From Cardiobacteriaceae bacterium (GTDB lineage: Bacteria; Pseudomonadota; Gammaproteobacteria; Cardiobacteriales; Cardiobacteriaceae), in assembly GCA_017484165.1 (NCBI GenBank), contig JAFUTP010000022.1:1-33528 (forward strand): a stretch of 33,528 nucleotides of DNA, read 5' to 3'. The notes below the pieces were generated by a model. The model was not told where the DNA came from. It did no database searches and was given only the letters and a program-made list of their open reading frames with translations. Both the position numbers and the translations under genes were made by a program. Below are positions 1 through 8,520 of the stretch, one piece after another (the stretch's first letter is position 1; each line of letters begins with the position of its first letter).

Positions 1-420
1 AATAATAAAAACAAATATAACTTGCTCAATAAAATATTTATATGGAATTAAGGATAAAAAGTCTTTACTTTCAGATAAATTTGTACCAATAATAGATGAG
101 AGAATGTTATTATTCATTCTCCCCCATATTCTTCCTGCTGGTAAATATAAAACTGAAATAACACCGTGTAATATAATTAAATTGCGAAATACTTTATAAT
201 TAAATATACATAATGGTAATAAAAATACAAAAAACACAAAAATAATATTTTTTATGTTTAATTGAAAACCACAACTTAATAATGAAAAACAAGAAAAAGC
301 ACACAATAAAAATAAACATAGAATAAACTTACCAAAATCATTTTTAATAATATGCTTAAGTTTGTCTTTGAAACTATAATATATTGTGGTCAATATATAC
401 TTATGTGTACATATTTGCAT
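1..420 (-). CDS. Probable phosphoethanolamine transferase, N-terminal part (runs off the window)
   Basis: An open frame of 140 codons starts at the ATG at 420-418 and reaches base 1 without a stop, so only the N-terminus is present. The visible part is a membrane protein: a basic start, then strongly hydrophobic stretches at about residues 31-50, 57-72 and 80-95, and another beginning near residue 130. The segment near residues 106-130, with ILSSIIGTNLSESKDFLS followed by a YKYF-type run, resembles the N-terminal membrane domain of EptA/CptA-type phosphoethanolamine transferases, where a TN..E..EF motif precedes the last helices. The catalytic sulfatase-like domain would lie outside the window, so the call is unproven. 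The ribosome site AGGA overlaps the truA stop codon (TGAGGA) and the gap is 9 nt, so it is probably translated together with truA. The family adds phosphoethanolamine to lipid A or LPS core at the inner membrane. Confidence 0.5.
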   Translation of the reverse strand, partial: MQICTHKYILTTIYYSFKDKLKHIIKNDFGKFILCLFLLCAFSCFSLLSCGFQLNIKNIIFVFFVFLLPLCIFNYKVFRNLIILHGVISVLYLPAGRIWGRMNNNILSSIIGTNLSESKDFLSLIPYKYFIEQVIFVFII

Positions 421-429
421 ATTTTTTCC

Positions 430-1233
430 TCATACCGCAAAAAATGGAATAATAGAATTACAAATTTGTGGAACGCTAAATTTCTCTGGATATTCCACAC
501 GGTATAAATACAAACCATATGGTGCTGCGGTCATTCCAGCTTTGCGGCGGTCAAGGCTCACTAGCACTTCCGCAATCCATTCTGGCGGTCGTTTTCCCCG
601 CCCTACTTCAACTAGCGTTCCAACAATATTACGCACCATATTGTGCAAAAAAGCATTTGCTCGCACTTCAATAATCACAAAATCATCAACACGGACAACT
701 TGTAAAGCATCAAAGCGACGAAACGGGCTCTTCGCCTGACACTGCGAGGAACGAAAAGCCGAAAAATCACGCTCGCCTAGCAAATATTGCTCCGCCTCCT
801 GCATTTTTTCTACCGATAACTTTTGTGGAATATGCCAACAATAACGAGAAAAAACACCGCTCGCAGCAGAACGGTTCAAAATCACATAACGGTAAGTCCT
901 CGACAAAGCCGAACGGCGAGCATCAAAATCAGCAGCAATTTTCAGCGTTTTAACAATACGAATATCAGATGGCAAATTACTATTCGCACCAAATGTCCAA
1001 GTATGAGCGTCGCGACTAATTTCGCTATCAAAATGAATTACCTGCCCCAAAGCATTCACACCAGCATCAGTTCGTCCCGCACAAACGCAAGTTATTTTCT
1101 GCCCTGCTACCGCCGACAATGCCCGTTCAACTTGTGCTTGCACCGTCTGCTCTACTGATAAAAAAGGCTGGCATTGCCAGCCCGAGTAGTTATAGCCCTG
1201 ATATTCAATCAAAGAACAATATCGTTCAATCAT
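430..1233 (-). CDS. truA: tRNA pseudouridine(38-40) synthase TruA
   Basis: This 267-residue protein matches the length and layout of TruA, which isomerises uridines 38-40 in the anticodon arm of many tRNAs. The early YQGYNYSGWQCQP block is the family's N-terminal signature. The catalytic aspartate is D56 in GRTDAGV. RTYRY lies near residue 112 and FLHNMVRNIVGT near 198-209, both typical of the C-terminal half. The start ATG overlaps the fimV stop by 4 nt (ATGA at 1233-1230), so translation is coupled to fimV. Adjacent fimV and truA are known from Pseudomonas and relatives. Downstream, its stop overlaps the ribosome site of the next gene. Nothing appears damaged. Confidence 0.97.
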   Translation of the reverse strand: MIERYCSLIEYQGYNYSGWQCQPFLSVEQTVQAQVERALSAVAGQKITCVCAGRTDAGVNALGQVIHFDSEISRDAHTWTFGANSNLPSDIRIVKTLKIAADFDARRSALSRTYRYVILNRSAASGVFSRYCWHIPQKLSVEKMQEAEQYLLGERDFSAFRSSQCQAKSPFRRFDALQVVRVDDFVIIEVRANAFLHNMVRNIVGTLVEVGRGKRPPEWIAEVLVSLDRRKAGMTAAPYGLYLYRVEYPEKFSVPQICNSIIPFFAV

Positions 1234-3773
1234 TTTTTGCTTTTGCTTTCCAAACGATCCAAAAGATTTTGTGCCCGACCTTTTTGAATATCCGTTCCAC
1301 GACGCATAACCTCAACCAACCAAGCACGCGCCTTGTCAGGTTTGATACCAGAATTGATGTAAGCAGCAGCCAAGTCTAAATTAATACCCATCGCGTGCTC
1401 ATCAGCCTTCGATTGATCTTGCTGCGCAAAAGCTTGTTGCATTGCATCAGCAGAAGCTTGCGCTTCGATTTTTTGTTTTTGCTGCTCATTTTGCAATTCT
1501 TCTTTGGCAATTTGCTTGGCTTGCTCGTCTTTTTCCAACATAAAATCAAAGCCGCCAGCAGCAGATTTACCTTCATTATCAGCAGCTGCTAAATCATCAA
1601 AATCATCAAGCTGTTCTTGCACTTGTCTAAACGAGAGTTCATTAACCGTTGATTTTGTCGGTTCTTCGAGAACTTGCACGCTGTCTTCGTTATGGTGTCC
1701 TGCTAAATCATCGAAATCATCACCATCCTCAACGACTGGTGCAGCAGCAGCATTTGCAGAAGATTTTTCTTGTGGCAATTTAATCTTCGGAACGGAAACA
1801 TCCAAAGTTTGCACATGAGTATCTTCGTTATCAGCAAGTTCGGAGAAGAAATCTTCCTCATCATCAAAACCAGAATCATCTGATACAGCAGTTGCAGCCA
1901 CAACTGGTGCAGCAGGTTTGGCAACCGCTGGTTGAATTTCTGGTTGAGCTGCCTGTTTAGGTGCAGCAGCTTGTGCTTGAACTTGCGGTTTTGCTACTGC
2001 GGCTGCACGCGGTTTAGCATCATCGCCTTCTAATTCGAAGAAGAACGAACCGTCATCTGGTTTATCTTGCGAAGAAGCACCTAAATCCATTTCCTCTTCT
2101 TCAATATCAGCAAATTGCGACTGCGGTGGCGGAGTATGCAACGATGGAGAAACTGGTTCTGCTGGTGACAATTCAGGAATTTCTGGTAAATCGGCTTCTT
2201 CTTGGAATTGCGCGCCGCCAACACCAGATAAAAATTCATCTTCTCCTAAAAATTCAGCTGGAACTTGTTGTTTTTCTTCTTCGACTTGTTCTTGCTCTTC
2301 TGCTTCTTCTGGCATTTCATCAGGCAGAGATTCAGAGAGTCGTGCAAGTTGTTCTAATTCTTCTTCGTTTAATTCAGGAACTTCTTCCTCTTCTTGTTCC
2401 TCTGGTTCGTTATCTTGATAATCGCGATCATCAAATCTATCTTCTTCAAATCCAACTCCACCGCTATATGAACGGAGTTTAGAAATCATCAACAACAGCA
2501 AAACTAAACCAATACCGATAGAAGCCCAAGCAAAAAGCCCGCCGTGTGATGATTTCGCTTCTTCTTCCCCAGCATAAGCCGTTGCAGCTGATGCGGGTGC
2601 AGTTTCGCTTTGCTCTGGCGCATTGCTAGCGGTTTCTTCCACACTAACTACCGCGGCTGGTTCTTCTTGTTTTTCTTCTACTGCGTTGTTTTCTTCGCTA
2701 TTACTTTCGGTTACAACAACCGCTTGCTGCGCCACTTCTTCCAAACTCGCAGAGGCATCGGTTTCTGTATCCGTGCCTTCAACGCTATCGGTAGAATCTA
2801 AAACTAATCCACGCGGCTCGGATGGTTGCTGCTCAACTTCTGGTTCGCTGACTGCTTCAACGGTTTGTGCATCAGAATTATCCGCAACATCAGTTTTTCC
2901 TTCCGCTGCCATTTCCTGCGGCATTGCAACATTTTGCGCTTCCGCTTGATTATTTGCATTTTCAGGTGCTTGATTTTCCGCCACTTGCGGCATATTCGCA
3001 GCGGCTTGCACATCTTGCGGAATAGTCAGCGTTGCCCCAGCCGAGAGAGAATTACGGTTTTTACCGAAAGCTTGTGGATTTGAGCGGTAAATTGCCTCCA
3101 TCATCATTTCGGTGGAAACACCAGATGGACGCAAAGCACGGGCAATAGAACTCAAACTATCACCGCGACGCACCACATACTTACCGCCGTTACGAGCAAC
3201 TTCTTCACGACGATTAACATTTCTTCCCGCATCAGAATTCGCGTCATTCGCAAAAGGAGAATTGGATTTTTTATCCGACAAACGCGGAGTTTGCGTATCA
3301 ACATCTAAATTTTGAGCACTATTTCCTGCATTTTTAGCCTTATTTACCGCAGGTTTTGGTTTAGCATTACGCGGATTTTCCCTAACTGGCGCACCGTATT
3401 CACGAACAATATCTTGCGTTCCGTCATTTAATGTGATAACAAAATTCACAAATCCGCTATCAACTTTTTTATCACTACTTACCGCGATTTGATAAGTGTT
3501 ACTGCCTGATGGCACAAGCCGTAGAGAAATTCCTTCCCAACCAGATTTGATACCGCGACCTCTATGCACTTGCGCAGATGCCAAAGAAACACGGGCAGTT
3601 TGTGCTTGTTCAGGAGTTAAGCCACTTACGGTAATAGTTGCTCTCAACGGTTCTCCCTGATAGGAGCTGACTTGTATAGGTCCTAAACCGACTGCATCTG
3701 CAATCGAAGAAAATCCCATACCCAACGCTAAAAATATTGCCGCACTTAATGCTCTGGACTTATGCCCGTTCAT
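1230..3773 (-). CDS. fimV: FimV, peptidoglycan-binding pilus assembly/polarity protein
   Basis: The protein has 847 residues. A signal peptide covers about residues 1-27 (ending IADA). The conserved FimV N-terminal domain follows (VGLGPIQVSSYQGEPLRA to about 130). A LysM peptidoglycan-binding domain spans about 198-252 (YVVRRGDSLSSIARAL). A long, low-complexity Ala/Glu/Gln region leads to one membrane helix at about 411-432. The cytoplasmic part is very acidic, and the last 50 residues form the FimV C-terminal TPR-like motif (LDLAAAYINSG, KARAWL). In Pseudomonas, FimV supports assembly of the type IV pilus secretin and cyclic-AMP dependent twitching. The start has a strong AAGGAG site. It is the first gene of fimV-truA-transferase. 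The many mid-sized frames on the other strand here are artefacts of its biased composition. Confidence 0.95.
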   Translation of the reverse strand: MNGHKSRALSAAIFLALGMGFSSIADAVGLGPIQVSSYQGEPLRATITVSGLTPEQAQTARVSLASAQVHRGRGIKSGWEGISLRLVPSGSNTYQIAVSSDKKVDSGFVNFVITLNDGTQDIVREYGAPVRENPRNAKPKPAVNKAKNAGNSAQNLDVDTQTPRLSDKKSNSPFANDANSDAGRNVNRREEVARNGGKYVVRRGDSLSSIARALRPSGVSTEMMMEAIYRSNPQAFGKNRNSLSAGATLTIPQDVQAAANMPQVAENQAPENANNQAEAQNVAMPQEMAAEGKTDVADNSDAQTVEAVSEPEVEQQPSEPRGLVLDSTDSVEGTDTETDASASLEEVAQQAVVVTESNSEENNAVEEKQEEPAAVVSVEETASNAPEQSETAPASAATAYAGEEEAKSSHGGLFAWASIGIGLVLLLLMISKLRSYSGGVGFEEDRFDDRDYQDNEPEEQEEEEVPELNEEELEQLARLSESLPDEMPEEAEEQEQVEEEKQQVPAEFLGEDEFLSGVGGAQFQEEADLPEIPELSPAEPVSPSLHTPPPQSQFADIEEEEMDLGASSQDKPDDGSFFFELEGDDAKPRAAAVAKPQVQAQAAAPKQAAQPEIQPAVAKPAAPVVAATAVSDDSGFDDEEDFFSELADNEDTHVQTLDVSVPKIKLPQEKSSANAAAAPVVEDGDDFDDLAGHHNEDSVQVLEEPTKSTVNELSFRQVQEQLDDFDDLAAADNEGKSAAGGFDFMLEKDEQAKQIAKEELQNEQQKQKIEAQASADAMQQAFAQQDQSKADEHAMGINLDLAAAYINSGIKPDKARAWLVEVMRRGTDIQKGRAQNLLDRLESKSKK

Positions 3774-3861
3774 AGATTCTCCTTAAATATGGCTTCCATC
3801 TGAATATCCCATAGTCTAAAAAACAGAAAATTCAGTAGCAGAAAACAAATAAAACGGCGGG

Positions 3862-3867
3862 ATTATA
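3862..3867 (-). promoter_or_regulatory. Candidate -10 box of a fimV promoter
   Basis: A perfect TATAAT on the minus strand lies in the 136-bp gap between lysA and fimV, about 90 bp before the fimV start. The best upstream hexamer is TTGGGC (3893-3888), but the spacing of 20 bp is too long for a standard promoter, so only the -10 is offered. GGCGG and CCGCC flank it and could pair weakly. No convincing terminator for lysA was found here. Confidence 0.3.
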
Positions 3868-3909
3868 TCGTTTTAATACAAATTCCGCCCAACAAATTGA
3901 GGTTTTTTT

Positions 3910-5175
3910 TCAGAGATTAATCTCATTTTCCCACAATTGTGCATATTCATCTCGCTTACGAATTAAACGCGTCGCGCCGTCTGCAAGCAAAACTTCTGCT
4001 GCTCGTCTTCTTGCGTTATATTGGCTCGACATCGAGATACCGTAAGCTCCCGCACCGCTAATCGCCAGCAAATCACCAACTTTCGCCTGCAATTTCATAG
4101 CTTTGATGAAGGTATCACCACTTTCGCAAACAGGTCCTACCACATCAACTTCTTCATCACAAATACCGTAATCAGCACGCGACAAATTGCGAATATCAAC
4201 TTTTGCTTGATACATCGCAACCCGCACGAAATCGTTCATCGCTGCATCAACCACGAGAAAAGTTTTGCCAGATTGCCGCTTAATTCCCACCACGCGCGTA
4301 AGCAGCAACGCCGAATTGGCAACCAAAGAGCGACCAGGTTCAAGCGCAAGTTGATAATCACTGCCTGAAAGTTCAGCGTAAAGCGCATCGAGATATTGCC
4401 TGATTGTCGGAACTTCGCGCTCATCAGGGTTTTCAACTCCCAAACCACCGCCGATATCCAAATGTTTTACGACAATACCGTTACGATTTAGCTCATCAGC
4501 CAAGATTTTAACACTCCGCAACGCTGCAACAAACGGTGCAAGTTCGGTAATCTGCGAGCCGATATGACAAGCAACTCCGATAATTTGCAAATTTTTATCC
4601 CGAGCCGCTTGACGGTAAATCTCCATAGCGTCTGTTATCGCGACACCGAATTTGTTATCTCGCATTCCCGTTGAAATATAAGGATGAGTTTTCGCGTCAA
4701 TATCAGGATTAACCCGCAAAGCAATCGGCGCAGCAACATTTAATTGCGCTGCAATCTGCGAAATTCTTTGCAATTCGCCGCGAGATTCAACATTAAAACA
4801 ACCGATATCATTTTCTAGCGCAAAACGAATTTCCTGATTAGTCTTGCCGACACCAGAAAAAACACATTTTTTCGCATAATCACTACCAGCCGCTTGCAAA
4901 ACTCGCCGCAACTCGCCTTCGGACACAATGTCAAAACCAAGATTTCGCTCCGCCATCATCGCAAGCAGAGACAAATTACCGTTAGCCTTAACCGCATAAT
5001 TCACCGTCGGATGAGACGGATAGTTTTTATAAAAATCAATGTTTTCTGCGATTTTGTTCTCCGAATAGACATAAAGCGGAGTGGAATACTCTTCCGCCAA
5101 ATTGTCTAGACGAACACCGTCAATAGAGTTTTGCGACAAAATCGACCAATAATCAGCTTGAATGTCAGTTTTCAT
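3910..5175 (-). CDS. lysA: Diaminopimelate decarboxylase
   Basis: LysA decarboxylates meso-diaminopimelate to lysine using pyridoxal phosphate, the last step of lysine synthesis. With the start chosen here (MKTDIQADYW) the protein has 421 residues, the family's usual size. The PLP lysine is K63 in VNYAVKAN. Further family marks are HIGSQ, the glycine-rich GGGLG, EPGRSLVANS for phosphate binding, and CESGDTF near the C-terminus, which supplies a cysteine to the neighbouring active site. The frame is open further upstream to 5268, but that would add 31 basic residues overlapping lptM and unlike the family. A second candidate start (MKKIQ) lies five codons earlier; neither has a strong ribosome site. 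The start overlaps the end of lptM by 11 nt, so coupling is likely. Confidence 0.95.
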   Translation of the reverse strand: MKTDIQADYWSILSQNSIDGVRLDNLAEEYSTPLYVYSENKIAENIDFYKNYPSHPTVNYAVKANGNLSLLAMMAERNLGFDIVSEGELRRVLQAAGSDYAKKCVFSGVGKTNQEIRFALENDIGCFNVESRGELQRISQIAAQLNVAAPIALRVNPDIDAKTHPYISTGMRDNKFGVAITDAMEIYRQAARDKNLQIIGVACHIGSQITELAPFVAALRSVKILADELNRNGIVVKHLDIGGGLGVENPDEREVPTIRQYLDALYAELSGSDYQLALEPGRSLVANSALLLTRVVGIKRQSGKTFLVVDAAMNDFVRVAMYQAKVDIRNLSRADYGICDEEVDVVGPVCESGDTFIKAMKLQAKVGDLLAISGAGAYGISMSSQYNARRRAAEVLLADGATRLIRKRDEYAQLWENEINL

Positions 5176-5380
5176 TTGTATTTTTTTCATCAAAAATTGA
5201 ATTTTGTTCTCTTTCCACGGGAGAAAATTCTCCGTTAGATTGAATATCCGCCGCTTGCGAATTTGCATCTAAATTTGCTGCCGCTGGGATATTTTTCTCC
5301 TCTGGCAGATACAAATCACCTTTCTGTCCGCAAGCAGTAATAAATAATAAACAGACGGTAAAAATAATATGCTTAATCAT
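5165..5380 (-). CDS. lptM: LptM (YifL-like) small lipoprotein
   Basis: A 71-residue lipoprotein. The signal sequence MIKHIIFTVCLLFITAC ends in the lipobox (ITAC), with the lipidated cysteine at residue 17. Directly after it comes GQKGDLYLPE, the hallmark of the LptM/YifL family. In Escherichia coli LptM stabilises the LptD/LptE complex that inserts LPS into the outer membrane. The rest is polar and probably disordered. The family is often encoded just before lysA, as here, and the overlap with lysA suggests one transcript. The ribosome site is weak. Confidence 0.85.
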   Translation of the reverse strand: MIKHIIFTVCLLFITACGQKGDLYLPEEKNIPAAANLDANSQAADIQSNGEFSPVEREQNSIFDEKNTNEN

Positions 5381-5404
5381 CTTTCGAATATTTCCAAGTT
5401 CCAG

Positions 5405-5436
5405 ACAAAAATAAAGCCTTTCAATTAAGAAAGGCT
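5405..5436 (-). terminator. Rho-independent terminator of the minor pilin operon
   Basis: A perfect 8-bp stem (AGCCTTTC at 5415-5422 against GAAAGGCT at 5429-5436) with a 6-nt loop is followed on the minus strand by the T-rich TTATTTTTG. It lies about 25 bp behind the pilE stop and before lptM, so it should end the pilV-W-X-E transcript. Confidence 0.8.
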
Positions 5437-5460
5437 AAATTAAATCATAAATAATGGAGC

Positions 5461-5940
5461 TTATCTAGACCAACATTCTTTTACATCAGCAGCATTTGTT
5501 CCGCCATTTGCACCTTTTGAGCCAGTATTAGTAAGAGAGAACTTCGTGCATTTTTTATCTTTGCGTGCTTGTGTATCAGTTGGTACAACAACAAGAGTAT
5601 AGTCAGTATCATTTATGACAGTAGCCTCATCAAACTTATAGTAACAATTGTTTGTGCAGCCACGAGGAATTTTATCTTTATCAACAACACTCGTGATTTC
5701 TGGGCTATCTAATGTCAATGTCGTTCCATCAGAGCCTACAAACTTCTTATTCACTTGATAAGCCGTATTCAACCTTTGAGACAAAGCCTGCAAAGCATTC
5801 CTTGCTTCGATGCGGTGTGCGCGCCATTTGTAATCCTTAATTAACGGCATAGCAACCGCCGCTAAAACCGCAATAATCGCCAGTGCAACCATCAGTTCTA
5901 ACAAGGTAAAACCAGATCGCGATTTGTTTTTAATCAACAT
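5461..5940 (-). CDS. pilE: Type IV minor pilin, PilE-like
   Basis: A prepilin of 159 residues. The leader MLIKNKSRSG is short and basic, with cleavage by PilD expected after G10; the mature protein begins FTLLELMVALAII, with the glutamate at mature position 5 and a hydrophobic helix. The globular domain carries four cysteines (RGCTNNC and two near the end, KKC and KECW) that could form disulfide bonds. As last gene of a pilV-W-X cluster it is more likely the minor pilin PilE than the major subunit, and its length fits. It starts 10 nt after the pilX stop and is followed by a terminator. The family primes pilus assembly and can affect adhesion or DNA uptake. Confidence 0.85.
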   Translation of the reverse strand: MLIKNKSRSGFTLLELMVALAIIAVLAAVAMPLIKDYKWRAHRIEARNALQALSQRLNTAYQVNKKFVGSDGTTLTLDSPEITSVVDKDKIPRGCTNNCYYKFDEATVINDTDYTLVVVPTDTQARKDKKCTKFSLTNTGSKGANGGTNAADVKECWSR

Positions 5941-5950
5941 AAATCACCTA

Positions 5951-6694
5951 TTAGTTTTTGGTTAGAACATAAGTTGCTTGCAAAAGCACAGGAGTTGCCG
6001 TAGCGTTTTGAGTTGGGTCTTGTGAATAACCAGCTGCGGTAACACGGAAAACAAAAATATCTTGGTCAGCAGCATTCAAACCAGCACTAGCTCCACCGAA
6101 GGCATTACTCTTACCGTCAAACACTTCAATAACATAACGAGCTTGATGATCACCAGTAGTTTTTGTGTAAGACGACAAACCTTGACTTGCCTTCGCAGTA
6201 TCGGTTCCACCTAAACAAAGAAATTTCGTTTCGTCGCACTTAACTTGCGTCCATTCATCAGAACTTCTTTGATCCATACAAGCTTCTTTCTCGCAAGCTT
6301 TATTGCTACCGCGACCGTCAATAATTCCACCAACACTGTTCCAATTTGCTTCATCGTTCCAGTATTGGTATGCGTTATCCATAATTTCATCTTCACTCTC
6401 TGCTGTCTTTGTAGAAGAAGATGAAGATGAACCAGAAGAAGATGATGAAGAACTAGATGTTGTGAGAATTTCTCCGTCCGTGCGGCGACGCATTATGTAA
6501 TCTTCCGCTTCTTTTAATGCCATCATCGCGGTTTCACGAGCAAGTGTTTCATCAAAATCTGCACCAGCTTTAATTTCGTCCATTTGCGAGCTGTTCAACA
6601 TAAAACGCAAAGTAGCCAACAGAATTAGCAGGAAAACCAAAACCGCGAGCAAAACTACGCCGCTTTCTTTTTTGTGTGAATTTAATGTTTTCAT
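5951..6694 (-). CDS. pilX: Type IV minor pilin PilX
   Basis: With the start at MKTLNSHKKESG (ribosome site GGAG 10 nt upstream) the protein has 247 residues. An upstream in-frame ATG at 6718 lacks a good ribosome site and would touch the pilW stop. The prepilin cleavage site is after G12. The mature end VVLLAVLVFLLILLATL lacks the usual Glu5, as is normal for PilX. FDETLARETAMMALKEAEDYI after the helix is typical of PilX. An odd feature is a serine run at about residues 82-97 (SSSSSSSSSGSSSSSS), probably a flexible linker. Four to six cysteines follow. PilX is thought to work with PilV, PilW and PilY1 at the pilus tip. Confidence 0.88.
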   Translation of the reverse strand: MKTLNSHKKESGVVLLAVLVFLLILLATLRFMLNSSQMDEIKAGADFDETLARETAMMALKEAEDYIMRRRTDGEILTTSSSSSSSSGSSSSSSTKTAESEDEIMDNAYQYWNDEANWNSVGGIIDGRGSNKACEKEACMDQRSSDEWTQVKCDETKFLCLGGTDTAKASQGLSSYTKTTGDHQARYVIEVFDGKSNAFGGASAGLNAADQDIFVFRVTAAGYSQDPTQNATATPVLLQATYVLTKN

Positions 6695-6717
6695 AAATAT
6701 AAAACTCCGTAATTCCA

Positions 6718-7791
6718 TTAACCTCTGAAATAAAGCGCATTAGGCAGTGAGAAAGTTTTGATATAACGACGATACATACGGTTATCATCAGCTGGTTTAA
6801 CCCGTGGAGTAGAAGGTATAAATCCCTCTTCATTTGGATCGCAACCGTCGTAATTATCACCTTGCAATTTGCGAATTTCTCTTAAAGCACGAGAACTACT
6901 CGTTGTCGGTTCAGATGCAACCACAAAGCAAACACGAACACCAGTAACACCCGACCAGACCAGTTCATTATCAACTGATTTTGATGGTGATATTTGTATA
7001 CTCGTGCTCGGATCTCCAACTTCCTTCGCACTCAATTCTGCTTCAACAGACATACCAGCAAGAGATTCTTTTATTTCATCTTTTTCTGATACGGCAGTTA
7101 CTAAATATCTAAATCCGCCTTCAACAATTTGCGTACTACTGGTTTTATCACCACCAACCAATGTTTTCGTTGCAATCTTGTCGTTATCTTCATCCACTTT
7201 GTCATCAGCACCGCATTTGAAAGCATTCGCATCAAAACTGAAAGCAAATTTTCTGAAAGCATCCGTGCCATTCGTAGTAATTCCCTGATTACCTTCACAG
7301 TCAGTTGCCCAACCGCTCTCTTCCTGGGTGTCATTCAAACCTGCATTGCTGCCATTCGCATTCACCTGATAAACAACACCAACACTTTTACCGTCATCAG
7401 AACCAATAATCGGATATAAATCGGAAACTGGACTACCGCTATTAACCGCGTTATAAGCAAGTTTCAACGGTGTATTGCCTTTTTCTGCCGCGCCCTGTTT
7501 ACGAGCATACATTTCCTTAACATTGTCATTACTTTGAATTGCCAAAACTTCTTTTGCTGCCAAGGTGCTGAAAGTATCAACATATCCCGACAAAGAAAGT
7601 TGCTGCTGCAATTGTTCATAAATTTGCCGCGCGGTTTCATCAGATTCAGCTGACATACTGCGCAGCAAATTGTCGCGGTTCGCGGTTACATAGAACTGCC
7701 CCAAAGCAAGCAGGATTATCAATCCCACCCCCATCGCAACGATAAGTTCCAGCAATGAAACACCAGATTGCTTTTTCTTGAATTGATTCAT
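6718..7791 (-). CDS. pilW: Type IV minor pilin PilW
   Basis: A 357-residue prepilin. The leader MNQFKKKQSG is cleaved after G10, and mature VSLLELIVAMGVGLIILLALG has Glu5 and the glycine-rich helix typical of PilW. The next segment, with DETARQIYEQLQQQL, also fits the family. The large C-terminal domain is Ser/Thr/Asp-rich and ends near LPNALYFRG. It lies 11 nt after pilV and 23 nt before pilX, so the genes are on one transcript. PilW links the minor pilin complex in Pseudomonas; that role is inferred from the family. Confidence 0.88.
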   Translation of the reverse strand: MNQFKKKQSGVSLLELIVAMGVGLIILLALGQFYVTANRDNLLRSMSAESDETARQIYEQLQQQLSLSGYVDTFSTLAAKEVLAIQSNDNVKEMYARKQGAAEKGNTPLKLAYNAVNSGSPVSDLYPIIGSDDGKSVGVVYQVNANGSNAGLNDTQEESGWATDCEGNQGITTNGTDAFRKFAFSFDANAFKCGADDKVDEDNDKIATKTLVGGDKTSSTQIVEGGFRYLVTAVSEKDEIKESLAGMSVEAELSAKEVGDPSTSIQISPSKSVDNELVWSGVTGVRVCFVVASEPTTSSSRALREIRKLQGDNYDGCDPNEEGFIPSTPRVKPADDNRMYRRYIKTFSLPNALYFRG

Positions 7792-7802
7792 TTTTCTCCT
7801 CC

Positions 7803-8444
7803 TTACAGCACAAATTGCACAACTACTGCATCATCTTCTGGTGCAGGACTTGCTGCACCACCAGCTCCTGCTCCTGCCGCCGCACCTTTACCTTGCGATG
7901 CAGTTTCATCAATAACTGTTTTCCATCTAATAGTAAGTGTGTAACGATCTCTATGATGCTCACCTGCCCATTCCAATTTAAGATGATCATCAGTCATTGT
8001 TGGTATTTTTGCCATCAAACCATCGCGCCACTTTTTAGCATACTCTTGCGATTTTTTAACCGCGTCATCAACCATGTCTTTGCAATCTTCTGGTGGGGTT
8101 TTATGCTTACAGAATACGGCGTGTAAATTGTCTTTATTCTTAACATGTTCATCATCAAAAACTTTATTCACCGCACCTTGATTAACTATCAAAAACCCAG
8201 GCGCACCTAATTTATTCGCTCTCATTTCATCAATCAAAACCTGTGCTTCTCGCATTGCAATTGCACGATATTCTGCTTGTTGTGCGTGCCGAATACTAGC
8301 TTGATACATTCCCACCGGAATTGCCAAACCGATACCGCATAAGAGCATAGCAACCACCACTTCCAACAAGCTCATTCCCTGTTGATTTTTATGTAAATAT
8401 TTCCCTTTGTGGCTGGAAATATTCGTTTTGAAACGAGATTTCAT
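7803..8444 (-). CDS. pilV: Type IV minor pilin PilV
   Basis: A 213-residue prepilin, first gene of the pilin cluster. The leader is long (MKSRFKTNISSHKGKYLHKNQQG, 23 residues); after cleavage the mature protein begins MSLLEVVVAMLLCGIGLA, with Glu5. RHAQQAEYRAIAMREAQVLIDEMRAN following the helix is characteristic of PilV. The C-terminus has a Gly/Ala run (KGAAAGAGAGGAASPAP), likely a flexible loop. A good GAGG ribosome site precedes the start at 8444. The 76-bp gap to metK has no terminator, so read-through from secA-metK is possible. No fimT/fimU gene lies before it. Confidence 0.87.
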   Translation of the reverse strand: MKSRFKTNISSHKGKYLHKNQQGMSLLEVVVAMLLCGIGLAIPVGMYQASIRHAQQAEYRAIAMREAQVLIDEMRANKLGAPGFLIVNQGAVNKVFDDEHVKNKDNLHAVFCKHKTPPEDCKDMVDDAVKKSQEYAKKWRDGLMAKIPTMTDDHLKLEWAGEHHRDRYTLTIRWKTVIDETASQGKGAAAGAGAGGAASPAPEDDAVVVQFVL

Positions 8445-8520
8445 AAATACCTCAATTTATATAAATAAGTTAATTTCTAAAAGAGACCATAAAAGAGCGC
8501 GGAATTTTATATTGAAAACC

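Noticed and set aside
386-739. Open frame of 117 codons on the plus strand
   Set aside because: It lies across the end of truA and the start of the neighbouring membrane gene on the other strand, has no family resemblance and is rich in Arg/Ser/Thr as expected from an antisense reading.
2126-2482. Leucine-rich frame of 118 codons antisense to fimV, and similar frames nearby
   Set aside because: They arise from the Glu/Ala/Gln-rich coding of fimV read on the other strand. No ribosome site or known domain supports them.
8445-8520. Possible own promoter of the pilin operon in the gap behind metK
   Set aside because: AT-rich hexamers are present but none has both elements at proper spacing, and no sigma-54 type GG-GC pair is visible.
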